Of a DNA stretch of 33,034 nucleotides, positions 31,759 through 33,034 are shown piece by piece (positions within the stretch are counted from its first letter, which is position 1; each line of letters starts with the position of its first letter). Under the pieces are notes generated by a model. That model was not told the DNA's origin. It made no database searches and saw only the letters and a program-made list of their open reading frames with translations. Made by a program: the position numbers and the translations under genes. Origin of the DNA: Pusillimonas noertemannii (GTDB lineage: Bacteria; Pseudomonadota; Gammaproteobacteria; Burkholderiales; Burkholderiaceae_B); contig NZ_QEKO01000012.1 in assembly GCF_003096595.1 (NCBI RefSeq), forward strand, positions 1 through 33,034. Direction: 5' to 3'.

Positions 31759-32364
31759 TCAGGGCAGCTTGAACCGCCGGCGCGCCTGTTCGACCTGGGC
31801 ACGCACCACGCAATCGCGGGCATGGTCATTCACAAGGCCCATCGCCTGCATGAAGGCATAGGCCGTGGTGGGGCCGACGAACTTCCAGCCCAGTTTCTTC
31901 AGGTCTTTCGACAGCGCCATGGACTCTGCCGAGGTGGTTGCGGTTTGCGGCTCGGTCCCGCCCTTGCGGGGAGCTTCGTAGCGCCAGAAAAAAGCCGCCA
32001 GCGAGCCTTCGCGCCCGACCATTTCCTGGGCGCGGCCGGCATTGTTGATGGCGGCTTCTATCTTGCCTCGATGGCGGATGATGCCGGCGTCTTGCAGCAG
32101 CCGGCTTACGTCGCTTTCGCCGAACTGGGCGACCCGGTCGAAATCGAAACCATGAAAGGCCGCCCGAAAGTTTTCGCGCTTGGCCAGGATGGTGCGCCAG
32201 CTGAGCCCCGACTGAAACCCCTCGAGGCACAGCTTTTCGAACAGGCGCTGGTCGTCGCCCACCGGAAAGCCCCACTCGGTATCGTGGTAGTGAAAAAACT
32301 CGGGCGCCGCCGCGCACCAGCGGCAGCGCGGCCGGCCGTCGGGGCCGGGAACGGTCGTGCTCAT
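31759..32364 (-). CDS. tag: DNA-3-methyladenine glycosylase I
   Basis: 201 residues from the ATG at 32364; an upstream extension lacks family similarity. The zinc-binding N terminus RCRWC...YHDTEWGFPVGDD, LEGFQSGLSWRTILAKRENF, the GIIRHRGKIEAAINNA helix-hairpin-helix region and LSKDLKKLGWKFVGPTTAYAFMQAMGLVNDH with a following Cys all match Tag. It excises 3-methyladenine from alkylated DNA. This is a housekeeping repair gene with no link to its catabolic neighbours. Confidence 0.95.
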   Translation of the reverse strand: MSTTVPGPDGRPRCRWCAAAPEFFHYHDTEWGFPVGDDQRLFEKLCLEGFQSGLSWRTILAKRENFRAAFHGFDFDRVAQFGESDVSRLLQDAGIIRHRGKIEAAINNAGRAQEMVGREGSLAAFFWRYEAPRKGGTEPQTATTSAESMALSKDLKKLGWKFVGPTTAYAFMQAMGLVNDHARDCVVRAQVEQARRRFKLP

Positions 32365-32460
32365 GGTTTCACCCTTCAGTGGTCGGCCCGAATTAGGAAT
32401 GGATATCCACAGGCCGAATGCTGGATGATAGGGCAGGTATCCCGGGCGATCAAGAAAGCG

Positions 32461-32480
32461 GCAGGCTATTAACAGCCTGC
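32461..32480 (-). terminator. Stem-loop downstream of the partial nicX gene
   Basis: GCAGGCT (32461-32467) and AGCCTGC (32474-32480) form a perfect 7-bp stem with a 6-base loop. On the minus strand it is followed by CGCTTTCTTG, modestly U-rich. It sits 68 bases beyond the nicX stop and could end that transcript before the tag gene. Confidence 0.5.
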
Positions 32481-32548
32481 CTGCCGCAATCAAGGGAAAC
32501 CGATCAATACGCGGGCGCGCTGATTGAGCCCGATGTGGCCGTTCTGGC

Positions 32549-33034
32549 TCATTTCACGGCCTCGTCAAGAACCTTGCCGTTACGCACCACTTCTTTGCCG
32601 TCGACCTTGACGGTGCAATTGCGCAGCGGAATGTCGATGTGGCAGGCGGTGGTGCGGTTGCCGCCGGCCTCGTTGTTGGGCCCCAACGAGAACAGGAAGT
32701 TGCCTTCGTAGGCCCGGGCGTCCATGGCGATGGACTGCTCGCGGTCGTACAGCAGCATGGTGGACCAGTGGCAGCGCGGCTGCAGGCCCCAGCCGATGTG
32801 CGAGATGGCATAGCCCTCGGGGTCGTTGAACAAGGCCATGTATTCGCGCAGCAGCTCGGCGTCGACCCCGCCCTCGATCTTGGTGGCGTAGCCGTTCTCG
32901 ACCGTCAGCACGATCTTGTCGCTGGTGTAGCACTTTTGCGGCAGCAGGATGTCGCCCTTGTCGATCACGATGGTGCCGTTGCTGCCGCCTTCGTTGGGGA
33001 AGGTAAAGCAAAAGCCGCTGGGCCAGTGGTCCCA
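32549..33034 (-). CDS. nicX: 2,5-dihydroxypyridine 5,6-dioxygenase (NicX), 5' part beyond the window
   Basis: The frame is open to the right edge, giving 161 C-terminal residues starting WDHWPSGFCFTFPNEGG. The landmarks of NicX are intact: SHIGWGLQP, GNFLFSLGPNNEAGG and CHIDIPLRNC, so the His/His/Asp iron ligands are all visible. It cleaves 2,5-dihydroxypyridine to N-formylmaleamate in nicotinate, picolinate or hydroxypyridine breakdown. It looks more like characterised NicX than the divergent copy at 18758-19795. The rest of its operon should lie to the right of the window. Confidence 0.85.
   Translation of the reverse strand, partial: WDHWPSGFCFTFPNEGGSNGTIVIDKGDILLPQKCYTSDKIVLTVENGYATKIEGGVDAELLREYMALFNDPEGYAISHIGWGLQPRCHWSTMLLYDREQSIAMDARAYEGNFLFSLGPNNEAGGNRTTACHIDIPLRNCTVKVDGKEVVRNGKVLDEAVK

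Overview
The window looks like chromosomal DNA of a G+C-rich betaproteobacterium, most likely Burkholderiales and plausibly Alcaligenaceae (the Bordetella/Achromobacter/Pusillimonas group). I infer this from gene content (gentisate-type and NicX-type ring-cleaving dioxygenases, LIV and TRAP uptake systems, GntR, TetR and LysR catabolic regulators, glcDEF) and base composition; there is no rRNA marker. No tRNA, rRNA, CRISPR array or prophage was seen. Almost everything is catabolism of small organic acids, aromatic acids or N-heteroaromatic acids, plus the matching transport and regulation.

Layout. (1) 1-9415: a partial zeta-class GST isomerase (maleylacetoacetate/maleylpyruvate type), a GntR/FCD regulator, and a divergent operon: gentisate-family bicupin dioxygenase, complete LIV-type ABC importer (binding protein, two permeases, two ATPases), formamidase-like alpha/beta hydrolase and M20 amidohydrolase. 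Two TTTTATCGATAAAA-type palindromes flank overlapping divergent promoters. (2) 19795 down to 9427, minus strand: one long apparent operon encoding a divergent NicX paralogue, a NicD-like deformylase, an acyl-CoA-dehydrogenase-fold flavoprotein with a flavin reductase, a LIV-type binding protein, a quinone-reductase-like MDR, a feruloyl-CoA-synthetase-like ligase, a GST, a TetR regulator and an orphan FecE-type ATPase. A 266-bp non-autonomous transposable element with 21-bp terminal inverted repeats sits at a TA dinucleotide between the second and third genes. (3) 20189-21210: a secreted cupin and a GFA-family zinc protein. (4) 25570 down to 21257: cupin, unusual alpha/beta hydrolase and a TRAP transporter (DctP, DctQ, DctM), with a divergent LysR regulator. 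(5) 30601 down to 26797: glcD-glcE-glcF glycolate oxidase with a divergent FadR/GlcC-type GntR regulator and two TGGTCATACCA operators. (6) 32364 down to 31759: DNA-3-methyladenine glycosylase I; at the right edge, the 3' part of a second, more typical nicX.

How the parts could fit together. NicX opens 2,5-dihydroxypyridine to N-formylmaleamate, and NicD removes formate. The minus-strand operon has a divergent NicX and a NicD-like hydrolase, preceded metabolically (by inference) by a reduced-flavin-dependent hydroxylase, with a CoA ligase, oxidoreductase and GST that are not part of the known nicotinate route. It is the best candidate here for an undescribed pathway, probably for a substituted pyridine or related N-heteroaromatic acid. 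The left operon pairs a gentisate-type ring opener with amide hydrolases and could handle an amino- or amide-bearing aromatic acid. Substrates cannot be read from sequence alone.
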